This document shows, one piece after another, positions 39,218-47,551 of a stretch of DNA of 64,000 bases. Numbering within the stretch: position 1 is the first letter of the stretch; each line of letters starts with the position of its first letter. Source of the DNA: Mycobacterium sp. (lineage in GTDB: Bacteria; Actinomycetota; Actinomycetes; Mycobacteriales; Mycobacteriaceae); assembly GCA_021732005.1 (NCBI GenBank), contig JAKFVT010000033.1, positions 389,199 to 453,198 on the forward strand. Direction: 5' to 3'. Made by a program: the position numbers and the translations under genes. The notes under the pieces were generated by a model. It had not been told where the DNA came from. It saw only the letters and a list, made by a program, of their open reading frames with translations, and searched no databases.

Positions 39218-40174
39218 TCAGAGGCCGAAGATCGCCAGGAACGCCGGCGCGGCGCCCCCGAACTTCGATCCCGCAAACACGATGTCTCCGGCGCTCAGCG
39301 TGATCGTCACGCCGGACTGGACGGTGCTGAACTCGTCCCAGGTCACCGACAGCGACCGAGCCGGGGAGAAGAACCCGCCGACGGGGATGTGCGCCACGAT
39401 GGCCGGACCTGTCCCGCCGGTCGGAATCGGCAGGTCGAGGGTGCTGGTGCCGAACAGCAGAGCGTTCGTGAACTTCGGCGCGGCCGCGGCCCAGGCGACG
39501 AACGCCCCCGCGATGTTTCCGCTTTGCGCCGCGGTGACGAAGGTCTTCAGGCTGTCGGCCGCGCTGAGCCCGGCCCCGACAAACGCCCCGGCCGCGCTGG
39601 CGGCGAATGCCACCGCGGGCGGCAGTTGGAGGGTCCCGTCGGTCAACGCCGTCGTGCTGGTCGGCGTGGGTGTAGCCGTGAATGTCGACGTTCCGCCAAT
39701 CGAGAACTTGGCGCCGCCGAGCGGAGTCTTCGCGGTCACGTCGATCGCCACCGGCCCGCTGTCAGGCGGGGTCGGCGCGGTCACGTTCGCGACGAACGAG
39801 ATCGGACCGAACGGCGTGTTGATGGTCTGGTTGATCGGCGGAAGGGCCGCGTTGGCGCCGGCGGTCTTCCCGGCGGGCTTGACGCTGGCGGCCGGCTTCG
39901 AGACCGCCGCGCTCGAGGGAGCCGTCGTCACCTTGGCAACCGTCCGGGCCGAGGCGGCCACGGTGCGCTTGGGTCCGGCGTCAGACTTGGTGGACGAGCT
40001 CGAGGAGGCCGAACCCGACGCCGAATGGCCGCCGGTATCAGCCGAAGCGACAGCAGTCGCTCCGGCCAGCGCGGCGCCGACGCCGAGGGTCAGTGCCCCC
40101 GCGCCCAGCCACGTCTTGACCCCCAGTGTGCGATTGCGTCCGCGATTGACAGTTTTGGTGCTGGCACTGGCCAT
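39218..40174 (-). CDS. Secreted Ala/Thr-rich protein of unknown function
   Basis: A 318-residue exported protein. A basic N-terminus (KTVNRGRNR) and hydrophobic stretch (about 20-44, ending ASA-D) form a signal peptide. Residues about 48-110 are Ser/Ala/Lys/Pro-rich and low complexity, followed by a beta-rich C-terminal domain with INTPFGPISFVANV and GPVAIDVTAKTPLGG. The low-complexity linker resembles wall-spanning segments. The gene has a GGGGGA ribosome binding site. I recognise no family; it is not one of the core genes conserved in the M. tuberculosis order here. Confidence 0.6.
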   Translation of the reverse strand: MASASTKTVNRGRNRTLGVKTWLGAGALTLGVGAALAGATAVASADTGGHSASGSASSSSSTKSDAGPKRTVAASARTVAKVTTAPSSAAVSKPAASVKPAGKTAGANAALPPINQTINTPFGPISFVANVTAPTPPDSGPVAIDVTAKTPLGGAKFSIGGTSTFTATPTPTSTTALTDGTLQLPPAVAFAASAAGAFVGAGLSAADSLKTFVTAAQSGNIAGAFVAWAAAAPKFTNALLFGTSTLDLPIPTGGTGPAIVAHIPVGGFFSPARSLSVTWDEFSTVQSGVTITLSAGDIVFAGSKFGGAAPAFLAIFGL

Positions 40175-40294
40175 TTCACATCCCCCGTAGATGATCTAAG
40201 CAAACCCGTAGGCGGGCTGACACCCACTATTCTCCCCATTTTTCATCGCGCGGGTTAATTATCAGAATATTCGTGGCCCCGGCGCCGGAAGTGG

Positions 40295-41362
40295 CTACAG
40301 CGAACAGCCGACCAGCACCGGTTCCGGCACCAGAGTGATGCCGAAGCTGTCGCGCACACCGTCGCGGACCGTGCGGGCCAGCGCCAGGACGTCGGCGGTC
40401 GTCGCACCGCCTCGGTTGGTCAACGCCAGCGCATGCTTGGTGGACAACCGGCACGGCGCACCGCCCGGGCCGGGGTAACCCTTGCCGAAGCCGGCGTTTT
40501 CGACCAGCCAGCCGGCAGCAAGCTTGACCCCGTCGTCGGCCGGGTAGTGCGGCACCGGACCGTCCCAACGACCCTGCAGTTCCTCGAATTGTTCGGTGGG
40601 GACAACGGGATTGGTGAAGAACGATCCGACACTCCAGGTGTCGTGGTCGTCGGCGTCGAGCACCATGCCTTTGCGGGCGCGCAACGCCAGCACGGCCGCG
40701 CGCACGTCGGCGGGTGCGGCCCGCTCCCCCGCAGGCACGCCGAGGGCCCCCGTCAGCTCGGCATACCGCAGCGGCGCAGAGCGACCGTCGGTGTCCAGGC
40801 CGAACTCCACCTCCAGCACCACCGCGTCGGAGGAGTTCTTCAGGTCGCTGTGCCGGTAGCCGAGACCGAGATCTGCGACGGGCACCCACCGCACCAGCGA
40901 GCTACGCCGGTCCAGAAGTCGAACGCGGGTCAGGTAGTCGGCCACCTCCACGCCGTAGGCGCCGACGTTCTGCACCGGGGTGGCCCCGGCCGACCCGGGG
41001 ATCCCGGACAGGCACTCCAGCCCGCCCAACCCGGCTGCGACGGCGGCGACGACCACGTCATCCCAGACCGCGCCTGCCTCAGCGCGAAGCAGCCCGCCCT
41101 CGACGCTGATGGTTCGGCTGGCCAGCAGCACGACGGTCACATCGGCGAGGTCGTCGGCGATCACCACGTTGGAACCGCCGGCCAGCACCAGAACCGGGCC
41201 GTCGGTATCGGCATCGACGGTGCGCAACGTCGCCACGATCTGCTCGGTGGTGGTGCAGGTGATGAGGCGACGCGCGACCGGACCGACCTGCAGGGTGGTC
41301 AGCGGAGCCAGCGGCACGTTCTCGGCAACCGCCGCGCCACCGTATGAGTTCCCAGCTGCCAC
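40295..41362 (-). CDS. murB: UDP-N-acetylenolpyruvoylglucosamine reductase
   Basis: Makes UDP-MurNAc for peptidoglycan, with FAD and NADPH. The 355-residue protein has PLTTLQVGP, the FAD-binding [35 protein letters not shown], the [11 protein letters not shown] loop with the proton-donating Ser, and AGFGKGYPG. The GTG at 41362 matches family length and lies eight bases after a TACCGT -10. It is divergent from the DUF2505 gene with only 26 bases between them. Confidence 0.94.
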   Translation of the reverse strand: MAAGNSYGGAAVAENVPLAPLTTLQVGPVARRLITCTTTEQIVATLRTVDADTDGPVLVLAGGSNVVIADDLADVTVVLLASRTISVEGGLLRAEAGAVWDDVVVAAVAAGLGGLECLSGIPGSAGATPVQNVGAYGVEVADYLTRVRLLDRRSSLVRWVPVADLGLGYRHSDLKNSSDAVVLEVEFGLDTDGRSAPLRYAELTGALGVPAGERAAPADVRAAVLALRARKGMVLDADDHDTWSVGSFFTNPVVPTEQFEELQGRWDGPVPHYPADDGVKLAAGWLVENAGFGKGYPGPGGAPCRLSTKHALALTNRGGATTADVLALARTVRDGVRDSFGITLVPEPVLVGCSL

Positions 41363-41388
41363 GGCCCGTAACGGTAGCCTCACCAGCT
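41363..41388. promoter_or_regulatory. Compact divergent promoter, murB / DUF2505
   Basis: Only 26 bases separate two start codons. Plus strand: TAGCCT (41375-41380) is eight bases before the ATG at 41389. Minus strand: TACCGT (41371-41376) is eight bases before the murB GTG. The two -10 boxes overlap, so both transcripts are predicted leaderless and may compete. Confidence 0.5.
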
Positions 41389-41895
41389 ATGCCGCGCTCA
41401 TTCGACATGGCCACCGCCTACGAGGGCAGCGTCGAACAAGTGCACCAGGCGTTGCGCGACGAGCAGTACTGGTTGGCGCGGTTGGCCGATTCCGGCGCCG
41501 ACCACGCGTCGCTCGACTCAATTCGGTTGACGGCCAACGGGGGCGTCTACGTGGCGACCACCCAGGTGCTCAGAGTCGACCGGCTGCCGGCCGTGGTCAC
41601 CCAGTTCCACCACGGCGACCTCGAGATTCGCCGGGTGGAGAGCTGGACCGGACTGGTCGACGGCACAGCCGAAGCCACCGTCAGCGGCACCATCCCCGGC
41701 GCGCCGGTGTCGTTGACCGGAAGCGCTCAGCTGATACCGGCAGAATTGCAGGCGCAGTTGGCTTTTCGCGCTACCGTCGAGGTACGCATCCCCCTGGTGG
41801 GCGGCAAGGTGGAGAACTTCATCGGTCACCAACTGGTCGACCTGCTGATCGCCGAGCAGCGGTTCACCACCAGGTGGATCGCCGAGAACAGCTGA
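41389..41895 (+). CDS. DUF2505 protein, first copy (Rv0481c-like)
   Basis: A 168-residue soluble protein of the DUF2505 family, related to SRPBCC/START-like ligand-binding folds. It begins MPRSFDMATAYEGSVEQV and ends with the helix VDLLIAEQRFTTRWIAEN. The family is actinobacterial and may bind a lipid or other hydrophobic ligand; no enzyme residues are evident. The ATG is set by the leaderless promoter. It is followed 22 bases later by a paralogue. Confidence 0.8.
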   Translation: MPRSFDMATAYEGSVEQVHQALRDEQYWLARLADSGADHASLDSIRLTANGGVYVATTQVLRVDRLPAVVTQFHHGDLEIRRVESWTGLVDGTAEATVSGTIPGAPVSLTGSAQLIPAELQAQLAFRATVEVRIPLVGGKVENFIGHQLVDLLIAEQRFTTRWIAENS

Positions 41896-41917
41896 CGTCA
41901 CAGGTACCGTTGGGCTC

Positions 41918-42430
41918 ATGTCCCGCCGCATGGACTACGTCATCGGGCTCGACAAGCCCGTCGCTGAGCTCTACCAGAGCTTCACCAGTCGCGAGTACTG
42001 GGAAGACCTGGTCGCCGAGCATCAGCAGCACACGGATTCAGAGATGACGCATTTCCATTCGGACACGAACGGCACCGACATCGTGTTCACCCACACCGTG
42101 TCGCGCCGGGATATGCCTTCGATGATCGCCGCGGTGGTTCCGTTGCGGCTCACCATCACCCGCGAACAGCATTTCGATCCGTTCGACGCCGGGAAGAACT
42201 CGGCCGACGGGCACTACCGGGCATTGGTGCCCGCCGCCCCGCTGGACTTCGACGGCACCTACGTGCTGCAGCAGACCGGCACGGGAAGCGAACTGCGCCT
42301 GCGCAGTCTCTGCAAGGTCAACGTGCCACTGCTCGGCGGCAAGATCGAGAAGTGGGTGCTGGACGGTCTGCGCGGATTGTTCGACAACGAACGGGATTTC
42401 ACCCGCGAGTGGATCGCCAGCCATCACTAG
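41918..42430 (+). CDS. DUF2505 protein, second copy
   Basis: A 170-residue paralogue of the preceding protein, sharing the layout and the terminal RDFTREWIASHH helix and the VPLLGGKIEKWV strand (compare VPLVGG-type IPLVGGKVENFI upstream). TACCGT (41905-41910) lies seven bases before the ATG, so it probably has its own leaderless promoter. The tandem pair suggests duplication with separate ligands. Function unknown. Confidence 0.8.
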   Translation: MSRRMDYVIGLDKPVAELYQSFTSREYWEDLVAEHQQHTDSEMTHFHSDTNGTDIVFTHTVSRRDMPSMIAAVVPLRLTITREQHFDPFDAGKNSADGHYRALVPAAPLDFDGTYVLQQTGTGSELRLRSLCKVNVPLLGGKIEKWVLDGLRGLFDNERDFTREWIASHH

Positions 42431-42443
42431 ACCACCTCGGCCG

Positions 42444-43208
42444 GTGGGCGTTCCCACCCGCGGCACCACCAACGCCAACCGGCTGCGGCGCGCCGATCGC
42501 TGGATGGTCAACTCCCCCCGGGTGCGCGCGGCGCTGGAGTCGGCCACCGCCCCGGTGATCGTCGACCTGGGGTACGGCCGATTGCCGGTCACCACACTGG
42601 AATTGGCCGCACGGCTTCGTGCGGTCCGGCCCGATGTGCAGGTCGTCGGGCTGGAGATCGACCCGCAACGGGTGGTTCCCGACGTCGACGGGGTCGAATT
42701 CAAGGTCGGCGGTTTCGAACTCGCGGGCCTGCATCCGGTGCTGGTGCGGGCGTTCAACGTATTGCGGCAGTACCCCGAAGAGGCCGTGGACCAGGCGTGG
42801 GCGCAGATGCGGGCCCAGCTGGGGCCGGGCGGGTTGATCGTCGACGGCACCTGCGACGAGCTCGGGCGGCGCTGCTGCTGGGTGCTGCTGGACGGCGACG
42901 GCCCGGTGAGCCTGACCCTGGCATGCGACCCCCGGCATATCGACCGCCCGTCAGACCTGGCCGAACGATTGCCGAAAGTGCTTATCCATCATAATGTTCC
43001 GGGCCAGCCCATCCACGACCTGCTATCGGCGGCGGACCGTGCGTGGGCGAGCGCAGCCGGGCATTCGGTGTTCGGCCCGCGTGATCGCTGGCGCGCGATG
43101 CTCGCGGAACTGCGTGCGGCCGGTGCACCCATCGAGGCACCGCGCCGCACCGTCCGCGATGCGGTGCTCACCGTCCCCTGGTCAACGGTGGCACCGGACG
43201 TAGGCTGA
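42444..43208 (+). CDS. Class I SAM-dependent methyltransferase-like protein
   Basis: A 254-residue protein with a Rossmann-like core: VIVDLGYGRLPVTTLELA replaces the usual D-x-G-x-G-x-G SAM loop, followed by VVGLEIDPQRV (acidic residue on strand 2) and GGLIVDGTCDELGRR. The altered glycine loop leaves methyltransferase activity uncertain. The start is a GTG 14 bases after the DUF2505 stop, and the stop is four bases before the nitrilase gene, so it sits in a plus-strand operon. Confidence 0.7.
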   Translation: MGVPTRGTTNANRLRRADRWMVNSPRVRAALESATAPVIVDLGYGRLPVTTLELAARLRAVRPDVQVVGLEIDPQRVVPDVDGVEFKVGGFELAGLHPVLVRAFNVLRQYPEEAVDQAWAQMRAQLGPGGLIVDGTCDELGRRCCWVLLDGDGPVSLTLACDPRHIDRPSDLAERLPKVLIHHNVPGQPIHDLLSAADRAWASAAGHSVFGPRDRWRAMLAELRAAGAPIEAPRRTVRDAVLTVPWSTVAPDVG

Positions 43209-43212
43209 ACGG

Positions 43213-44034
43213 ATGCGGATTGCGCTGGCCCAGCTGCTGTCGGACACCGACCCGGCCGTGAACCTGAAGCTGGTCGAGGACTACACCCGTCGCGCCGCCG
43301 ACGCCGGTGCCCGGCTGGTGGCCTTTCCCGAAGGCACGATGTGCCGCTTCGGTGTGCCGCTGGCTCCGGTGGCCGAACCACTCGACGGCCCTTGGGCCGA
43401 CGGGGTGCGCCGCATCGCGCACAGCGCGGGCATCACCGTGCTGGCCGGCATGTTCACTCCCGCCCCCGACTGCCGGGTCACCAACACGATCCTGGCGACG
43501 GGGCCAGACGTCGACGCGCACTATCACAAGATCCATATGTACGACGCGTTCGGATTTGCTGAATCCGACGCGGTGGCCCCCGGCCGGGAGCCCGTCGTCA
43601 TCACTGTCGACGGCGTCGGCGTCGGGATCACCCTCTGTTACGACATTCGGTTCCCCGCGCTCTACACCGAGCTCGCCGACCGCGGGGCGCAGCTGATCAC
43701 CGTGCACGCCTCGTGGGGCGCAGGGCCGGGCAAGTTGGAGCAGTGGACCCTGCTGGCCCGCGCTCGCGCGCTGGACTCGCAGTCTTTTGTCGCCGCCGTC
43801 GACCAGGGTTACCCGGGCGACGAGCTGGCGACGTCGAGCAAGGCGCCGACCGGTGTCGGCGGCAGTGTGGTGGCCTCGCCGCTCGGTGAAGTGGTCGCCG
43901 CGGCGGGCGACGATCCGCAGCTCGTGGTGACCGACATCGACATCGATCGGGTCGCGCCGATCCGGGAAACCCTCGCGGTGCTGCGTAACCGCTCAGAGTT
44001 CGCTCAGATTGATAAGGCAGAATCGCCCAGGTGA
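43213..44034 (+). CDS. Carbon-nitrogen hydrolase (nitrilase superfamily, Rv0480c-like)
   Basis: A 273-residue amidase-fold enzyme with the complete triad: Glu40 in AFPEG, Lys106 in HYHKIHMYD and Cys142 in TLCYDIRFP. It resembles omega-amidase/Nit-type enzymes that hydrolyse short amides such as deaminated glutathione or 2-oxoglutaramate; the substrate here is not known. Its stop overlaps the next start by four bases (GTGA). Confidence 0.87.
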   Translation: MRIALAQLLSDTDPAVNLKLVEDYTRRAADAGARLVAFPEGTMCRFGVPLAPVAEPLDGPWADGVRRIAHSAGITVLAGMFTPAPDCRVTNTILATGPDVDAHYHKIHMYDAFGFAESDAVAPGREPVVITVDGVGVGITLCYDIRFPALYTELADRGAQLITVHASWGAGPGKLEQWTLLARARALDSQSFVAAVDQGYPGDELATSSKAPTGVGGSVVASPLGEVVAAAGDDPQLVVTDIDIDRVAPIRETLAVLRNRSEFAQIDKAESPR

Positions 44035-44966
44035 CGAATCCGCCACAGGGCCCCAATCATCCCGTCGGCCCCGGCGACCCGACCGCGCCGGCATGGGCCG
44101 CCTCCTCGGGTCAAGGCACACCCACCGAGTACATCCCCCGACCGGGCGGCCCCGCTGACGCGCCGACCCAGCACATCCCGCATGTGCCGCCACCGTCGCA
44201 GACACCGCCCGGCGAGGAGCCCGAAGAGGGTAAGCGGGGTTTCCTGCGCGACCCGCTGTCGATCGTGCTGGTGCTGGTCATCGTGCTGGCGGTGGTGATC
44301 GCCGGGGTGCTGGGCACCGAACTCTACGTGCGCCACGAGGCCGACACCGTCGTGTCGCGGGCCGTCTCCTGCGTGGTGCAGGACCAGGCCGATGTCTCGT
44401 TCGGAGCGCGGCCCTTCCTGCTTCAGCACCTGTCGAAGCACTACAGCGACATCCACGTGCAGACCGCGGGCAATCAGATTCGTGGGGCCAAGGGTATGAA
44501 GCTCGACCTGTGGCTCGATGACATCCGGATTGACCAGACCGCGAACTCGGCCGGCACGATGGGCTCGCTGGACGCCACGATCGCCTGGACCAAGGACGGC
44601 ATCAAGGAGACCGTGCAGAACGCCATCCCGTTCTTCGGCAGCCTGGTCAGCGGCGTGAGCACGAGCCCGTCAGACGGCACCATCGAGCTGCAGAGCGCGA
44701 TGGGCTCCATCACCACGAAGCCGGCGATCTCCAACGGCGGGCTCACCCTGCAGGTGGTGAATCTGACCGGGCTGGGCTTCACGCTGCCGCGCGAAACCGT
44801 GCAGCCGGCGCTGGACGCCTTCATGTCGACGCTGACGAAGAATCTGCCGATGGGCATTCACGCGGACAGCGTCGCGGTCACCGATGAGGGCGTCACGGCC
44901 AAGTTCGTCACCCAGAACGCGACCATCCCCAACGGCCAGCAGGATCCCTGCTTCGCCGGGGTCTAA
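44031..44966 (+). CDS. DUF2993 (LmeA-type) membrane-anchored protein (Rv0479c-like)
   Basis: A 311-residue protein. A Pro-rich cytoplasmic N-terminus (about 1-70) leads to one membrane helix (about 77-100), then an exported DUF2993 domain with beta-rich repeats. DUF2993 proteins bind phospholipids or phosphoinositides; LmeA, the named member, acts in lipomannan synthesis. This copy lacks a cleavable signal and is probably anchored. The GTG start overlaps the nitrilase stop. Confidence 0.75.
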   Translation: MTNPPQGPNHPVGPGDPTAPAWAASSGQGTPTEYIPRPGGPADAPTQHIPHVPPPSQTPPGEEPEEGKRGFLRDPLSIVLVLVIVLAVVIAGVLGTELYVRHEADTVVSRAVSCVVQDQADVSFGARPFLLQHLSKHYSDIHVQTAGNQIRGAKGMKLDLWLDDIRIDQTANSAGTMGSLDATIAWTKDGIKETVQNAIPFFGSLVSGVSTSPSDGTIELQSAMGSITTKPAISNGGLTLQVVNLTGLGFTLPRETVQPALDAFMSTLTKNLPMGIHADSVAVTDEGVTAKFVTQNATIPNGQQDPCFAGV

Positions 44967-45646
44967 GCCGGCAGCCCGTCGAGCACCGCTCGCGTCCCGG
45001 ACAGGCCCAGCCTGGTCGCGCCCGCGTCAAGCATCGCGATCGCGTGCTCGACGGTGCGGATACCGCCGCTGGCTTTGACGCCGAGCCGGCCGCCCACGGT
45101 CGCCGCCATGATTTCGATCGCGACCACGGATGCGCCGCCGGCGGGGTGAAATCCGGTGCTGGTCTTGACGAAGTCGGCGCCGGATTCTTCGGCGGCCCGG
45201 CACACCGCGACCAGCGTGTTCTCGTCGGCCAAGCTGAGCAGGGCGGCCGATTCGACGATGACCTTCAGGACGGCGCCGGGCACCGCGGAACGGACCGCCG
45301 CGATGTCGGCCGCCACCCGGTCGATGTCGCCGGCCAGGGCGGCCCCGACGTCGATGACCATGTCGATCTCGGTGGCACCGTCATCGACGGCCGCGAGAGC
45401 CTCCTGCGCCTTGATGGCCGGCAGGTGCTTGCCCGACGGGAACCCGGCGACAGCGGCGACGACGAGGCTCTCCGGATGGGCTCTCGCGGCCTTGGCGGCC
45501 ACGGACACCATCGACGGGGACACACAGACCGCCAGCACGCCGAGTTCGACGGCTTCGTCGACCAGCGCAATCACGTCAGCGTCGGTGGCCTCGGGCTTGA
45601 GCAACGTGTGGTCGACCAGTGCGGCGACCTGAGGTGGGGTCAGCAT
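44963..45646 (-). CDS. deoC: Deoxyribose-phosphate aldolase
   Basis: Cleaves deoxyribose-5-phosphate to glyceraldehyde-3-phosphate and acetaldehyde. A 227-residue DeoC with the Schiff-base Lys161 in DFVKTSTGF, the second Lys191 in GVKASGG, and Asp in DMVIDVGA. The ATG at 45646 has GGAGG upstream and overlaps the stop of the next gene by one base. The longer frame was rejected. Confidence 0.93.
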   Translation of the reverse strand: MLTPPQVAALVDHTLLKPEATDADVIALVDEAVELGVLAVCVSPSMVSVAAKAARAHPESLVVAAVAGFPSGKHLPAIKAQEALAAVDDGATEIDMVIDVGAALAGDIDRVAADIAAVRSAVPGAVLKVIVESAALLSLADENTLVAVCRAAEESGADFVKTSTGFHPAGGASVVAIEIMAATVGGRLGVKASGGIRTVEHAIAMLDAGATRLGLSGTRAVLDGLPA

Positions 45647-46038
45647 CAAAACGGTTCCTCCAAGCCACCCGGATTGCAGCCGGCTTCGGTCATCGTCTGG
45701 TCGTCGACCACCGGCCGCCACGGCTCCAGATTCCAGCTGGTTTTGCCGGGCTGACCGAACTCCGCGAACCGGAAGTGGCAGACGAACTGGTCCCGCATCC
45801 CGGGAAGGTCGGCCTCGGGTGCCAGGGCCAGCACCTCACCCCAGGCTTCGTCGATGTCGGTCTGGGGCTTGAGTAACTCACCGGCCACTGCCCGGCCGGC
45901 CGGGGTGGGATACACCCGCAGGCTCTTCAGATCTCCCCAGTCAGCCCAGGTGACGTGGTCGATGTACGGCGGAGCAGGCGTGGGCGCGGCAGCGGCCGGC
46001 GCGGCGAGGCTCAGCCCCACCGGGACGGCCACAAGCAT
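45646..46038 (-). CDS. Secreted protein, Rv0477-like
   Basis: A 130-residue exported protein. The hydrophobic start ([19 protein letters not shown]) is a signal peptide lacking its usual basic n-region. A CTG at 46065, overlapping the Rv0476-like stop by four bases, would supply RHR and may be the true start. The mature part is Trp-rich ([18 protein letters not shown]) with two Cys that may form a disulfide. It is coupled to deoC. Function unknown. Confidence 0.65.
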   Translation of the reverse strand: MLVAVPVGLSLAAPAAAAPTPAPPYIDHVTWADWGDLKSLRVYPTPAGRAVAGELLKPQTDIDEAWGEVLALAPEADLPGMRDQFVCHFRFAEFGQPGKTSWNLEPWRPVVDDQTMTEAGCNPGGLEEPF

Positions 46039-46061
46039 TGCGGCCAGACGGTGTCGAGCGC

Positions 46062-46343
46062 TCAGCGCGACTTCCCCTGGACCTCGAGCAGCTTGGGCCG
46101 CACGTCCACCAGGTAGACGCCGGTGGCCACGGCGGCGATCGCCACGCCCGTGACTCCCAGGAACAGCGACAACAGACCCGCGACACCGAGGATCACCAGC
46201 CAGACCGGCTTGGTGAGCTTCTCCGCCGCGGGGTAGGCGTCCGGCCGCTGCATCGCCGCATTGACGAACGCATAGATGGTCACCGCGGTGACCACCCAGA
46301 AGACGACCTGAAGAACAAGACCCGCCACACCTTGCAGCATCAC
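46062..46343 (-). CDS. DUF2516 family membrane protein (Rv0476-like)
   Basis: A 93-residue protein with two or three membrane helices (about 5-30, 45-60 and 60-82) and a short basic tail [11 protein letters not shown]. The GTG at 46343 lies seven bases after a TACGCT -10, predicting a leaderless start; an ATG is the next codon. Function unknown; it lies just downstream of hbhA, as in M. tuberculosis. Confidence 0.7.
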   Translation of the reverse strand: MMLQGVAGLVLQVVFWVVTAVTIYAFVNAAMQRPDAYPAAEKLTKPVWLVILGVAGLLSLFLGVTGVAIAAVATGVYLVDVRPKLLEVQGKSR

Positions 46344-46390
46344 GGCTACAAGCGTAGGCGGGTCTTGTCCTTACGACGAATTACTTCTGC

Positions 46391-47002
46391 TTACTTCTGC
46401 GTGACCTTCTTGGCCGGCGCCTTCTTGGCGGGAGCCTTCTTGGCCGCAGCCTTGGCCGGGGCGGCCTTCTTGGCCGGCGCCTTCTTGGCCGGGGCGGCCT
46501 TGGCGGGGGCGGCCTTGGCGGGCAGTTCGACGCCGACCAGCTTGGCGGCGCGCTCACCGACAGCGCGGGTCTGCGACGACACGTTGCCCAGGGCCTCCTG
46601 GGTCAGCTCGACGGCCTGGTCGACGTAGCCCTCGGCACGAGCGGCGACGTCCTTGAGGTCGGACTGGTTGCGCAGGCGCTCCAGGGCGGCCTCGCCGCGC
46701 TCGACGAGGCTGTTGTAGGTCGCGGTGGCGGACTCGACGTAGCCCTCCGCAGCCTTGCGCAGTTCCTCACTGGACAGCCGGCCGCGCAGCTCCTCGGCGC
46801 GCTGCGGCAGGTCTTCCTGCAGCTTGGTCAGCGCGGCGCGACGCTCTTCGACGCGGGTGCTGGCCTCGGTGCGGGCCTCTTCGGCACGATCACGCAGGGT
46901 CACGAGGATTTCGTTCACAGTGGCCAGGGCCAGATCGGCAGCGCCGACCGCAGCGAGCAGCGGGGCCTTCAGGTCTTCGACATTGGGGTTGTTCTCAGCC
47001 AT
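46391..47002 (-). CDS. hbhA: Heparin-binding haemagglutinin
   Basis: A 203-residue surface adhesin and lipid-associated coiled-coil protein. Residues about 10-160 are a long Ala/Glu/Arg-rich amphipathic helix. The C-terminal 45 residues are Lys/Ala/Pro repeats ([14 protein letters not shown]), the heparin-binding tail that is methylated on lysines in mycobacteria. In environmental species it probably acts in aggregation and membrane organisation. ATG at 47002 follows AGGAGCC. Confidence 0.92.
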   Translation of the reverse strand: MAENNPNVEDLKAPLLAAVGAADLALATVNEILVTLRDRAEEARTEASTRVEERRAALTKLQEDLPQRAEELRGRLSSEELRKAAEGYVESATATYNSLVERGEAALERLRNQSDLKDVAARAEGYVDQAVELTQEALGNVSSQTRAVGERAAKLVGVELPAKAAPAKAAPAKKAPAKKAAPAKAAAKKAPAKKAPAKKVTQK

Positions 47003-47066
47003 CGTAGTGGCTCCTTTCAAATTGGATGTTGTTGTCTGTTAATGGTTTTCGTCAGTTGCTGGTCTG

Positions 47067-47459
47067 TTACTCAGGGATGAGCTCCTCACGGGCAGCTTCG
47101 TTCTGCTGACAGAACGAGGTGTAGATATCGAGCAGCACCTGCTTCTGACGCTCGGTGATCACGGTGTCCCCGATGATCGCGTCGTGCACCATGCTCGCCT
47201 CCCCGGGTTCGAGGATTCCCGCCCGGATATAGAGCACCTCAGCCGAAAGCCGCAGCGCCTTGGCAATCTGGCTCAGCACCTCTGCAGACGGTTTCCGCAG
47301 TCCCCGTTCGATCTGACTGAGGTATGGGTTGCTGACACCGGCCTTCTCGGCCAGCTGCCGCACCGAAACCTGAGCGGCTTCACGCTGCGCCCTGATGAAG
47401 CCACCGATGTCATGCGCGGCGTTGGATACCACGGCCTGAAGATCGCCGTCTTGCGCCAT
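47067..47459 (-). CDS. XRE-family transcriptional regulator (Rv0474-like)
   Basis: A 130-residue DNA-binding protein. The helix-turn-helix is VSVRQLAEKAGVSNPYLSQIERGLRKPS (positions about 32-59; key residues Leu36, Ala37, Asn44, Tyr46, Leu47, Ile50). A helical C-terminal part follows that probably dimerises. GGGAGGG precedes the ATG. Upstream is a strong promoter overlapped by three GTGCTAGC-type half-sites, so autoregulation is likely. It lies 64 bases upstream of hbhA and may control it. Confidence 0.85.
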   Translation of the reverse strand: MAQDGDLQAVVSNAAHDIGGFIRAQREAAQVSVRQLAEKAGVSNPYLSQIERGLRKPSAEVLSQIAKALRLSAEVLYIRAGILEPGEASMVHDAIIGDTVITERQKQVLLDIYTSFCQQNEAAREELIPE

Positions 47460-47503
47460 GAGTTCCCTCCCGTCGCGATGGGTGTCCGGTACGTACGAAC
47501 GCC

Positions 47504-47546
47504 ACCCTACGCGGGGGTGCTAGCTTTTGCAAGCACTCGTGCTAGC
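47504..47546 (-). promoter_or_regulatory. Promoter and triple half-site operator of the XRE gene
   Basis: Minus-strand promoter TTGCAA (47527-47532), 17-base spacer, TAGGGT (47504-47509). Over the -35 lie GTGCTAGC (47517-47524), GCAAGCAC (47529-47536) and GTGCTAGC (47539-47546). The middle one is inverted and differs at one base. This is a probable repressor-binding array. Confidence 0.6.
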
Positions 47547-47551
47547 GCAGG

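Noticed and set aside
38162..40258. A 698-residue open frame on the plus strand opposite lprQ and the secreted protein
   Set aside because: Low-complexity Arg-rich translation with no domain, antisense to genes with clear motifs.
46391..46520. Repeated Lys/Ala/Pro codons at the hbhA 3' end as a CRISPR or satellite array
   Set aside because: The repeats encode the known heparin-binding tail and are in frame; there are no spacers.
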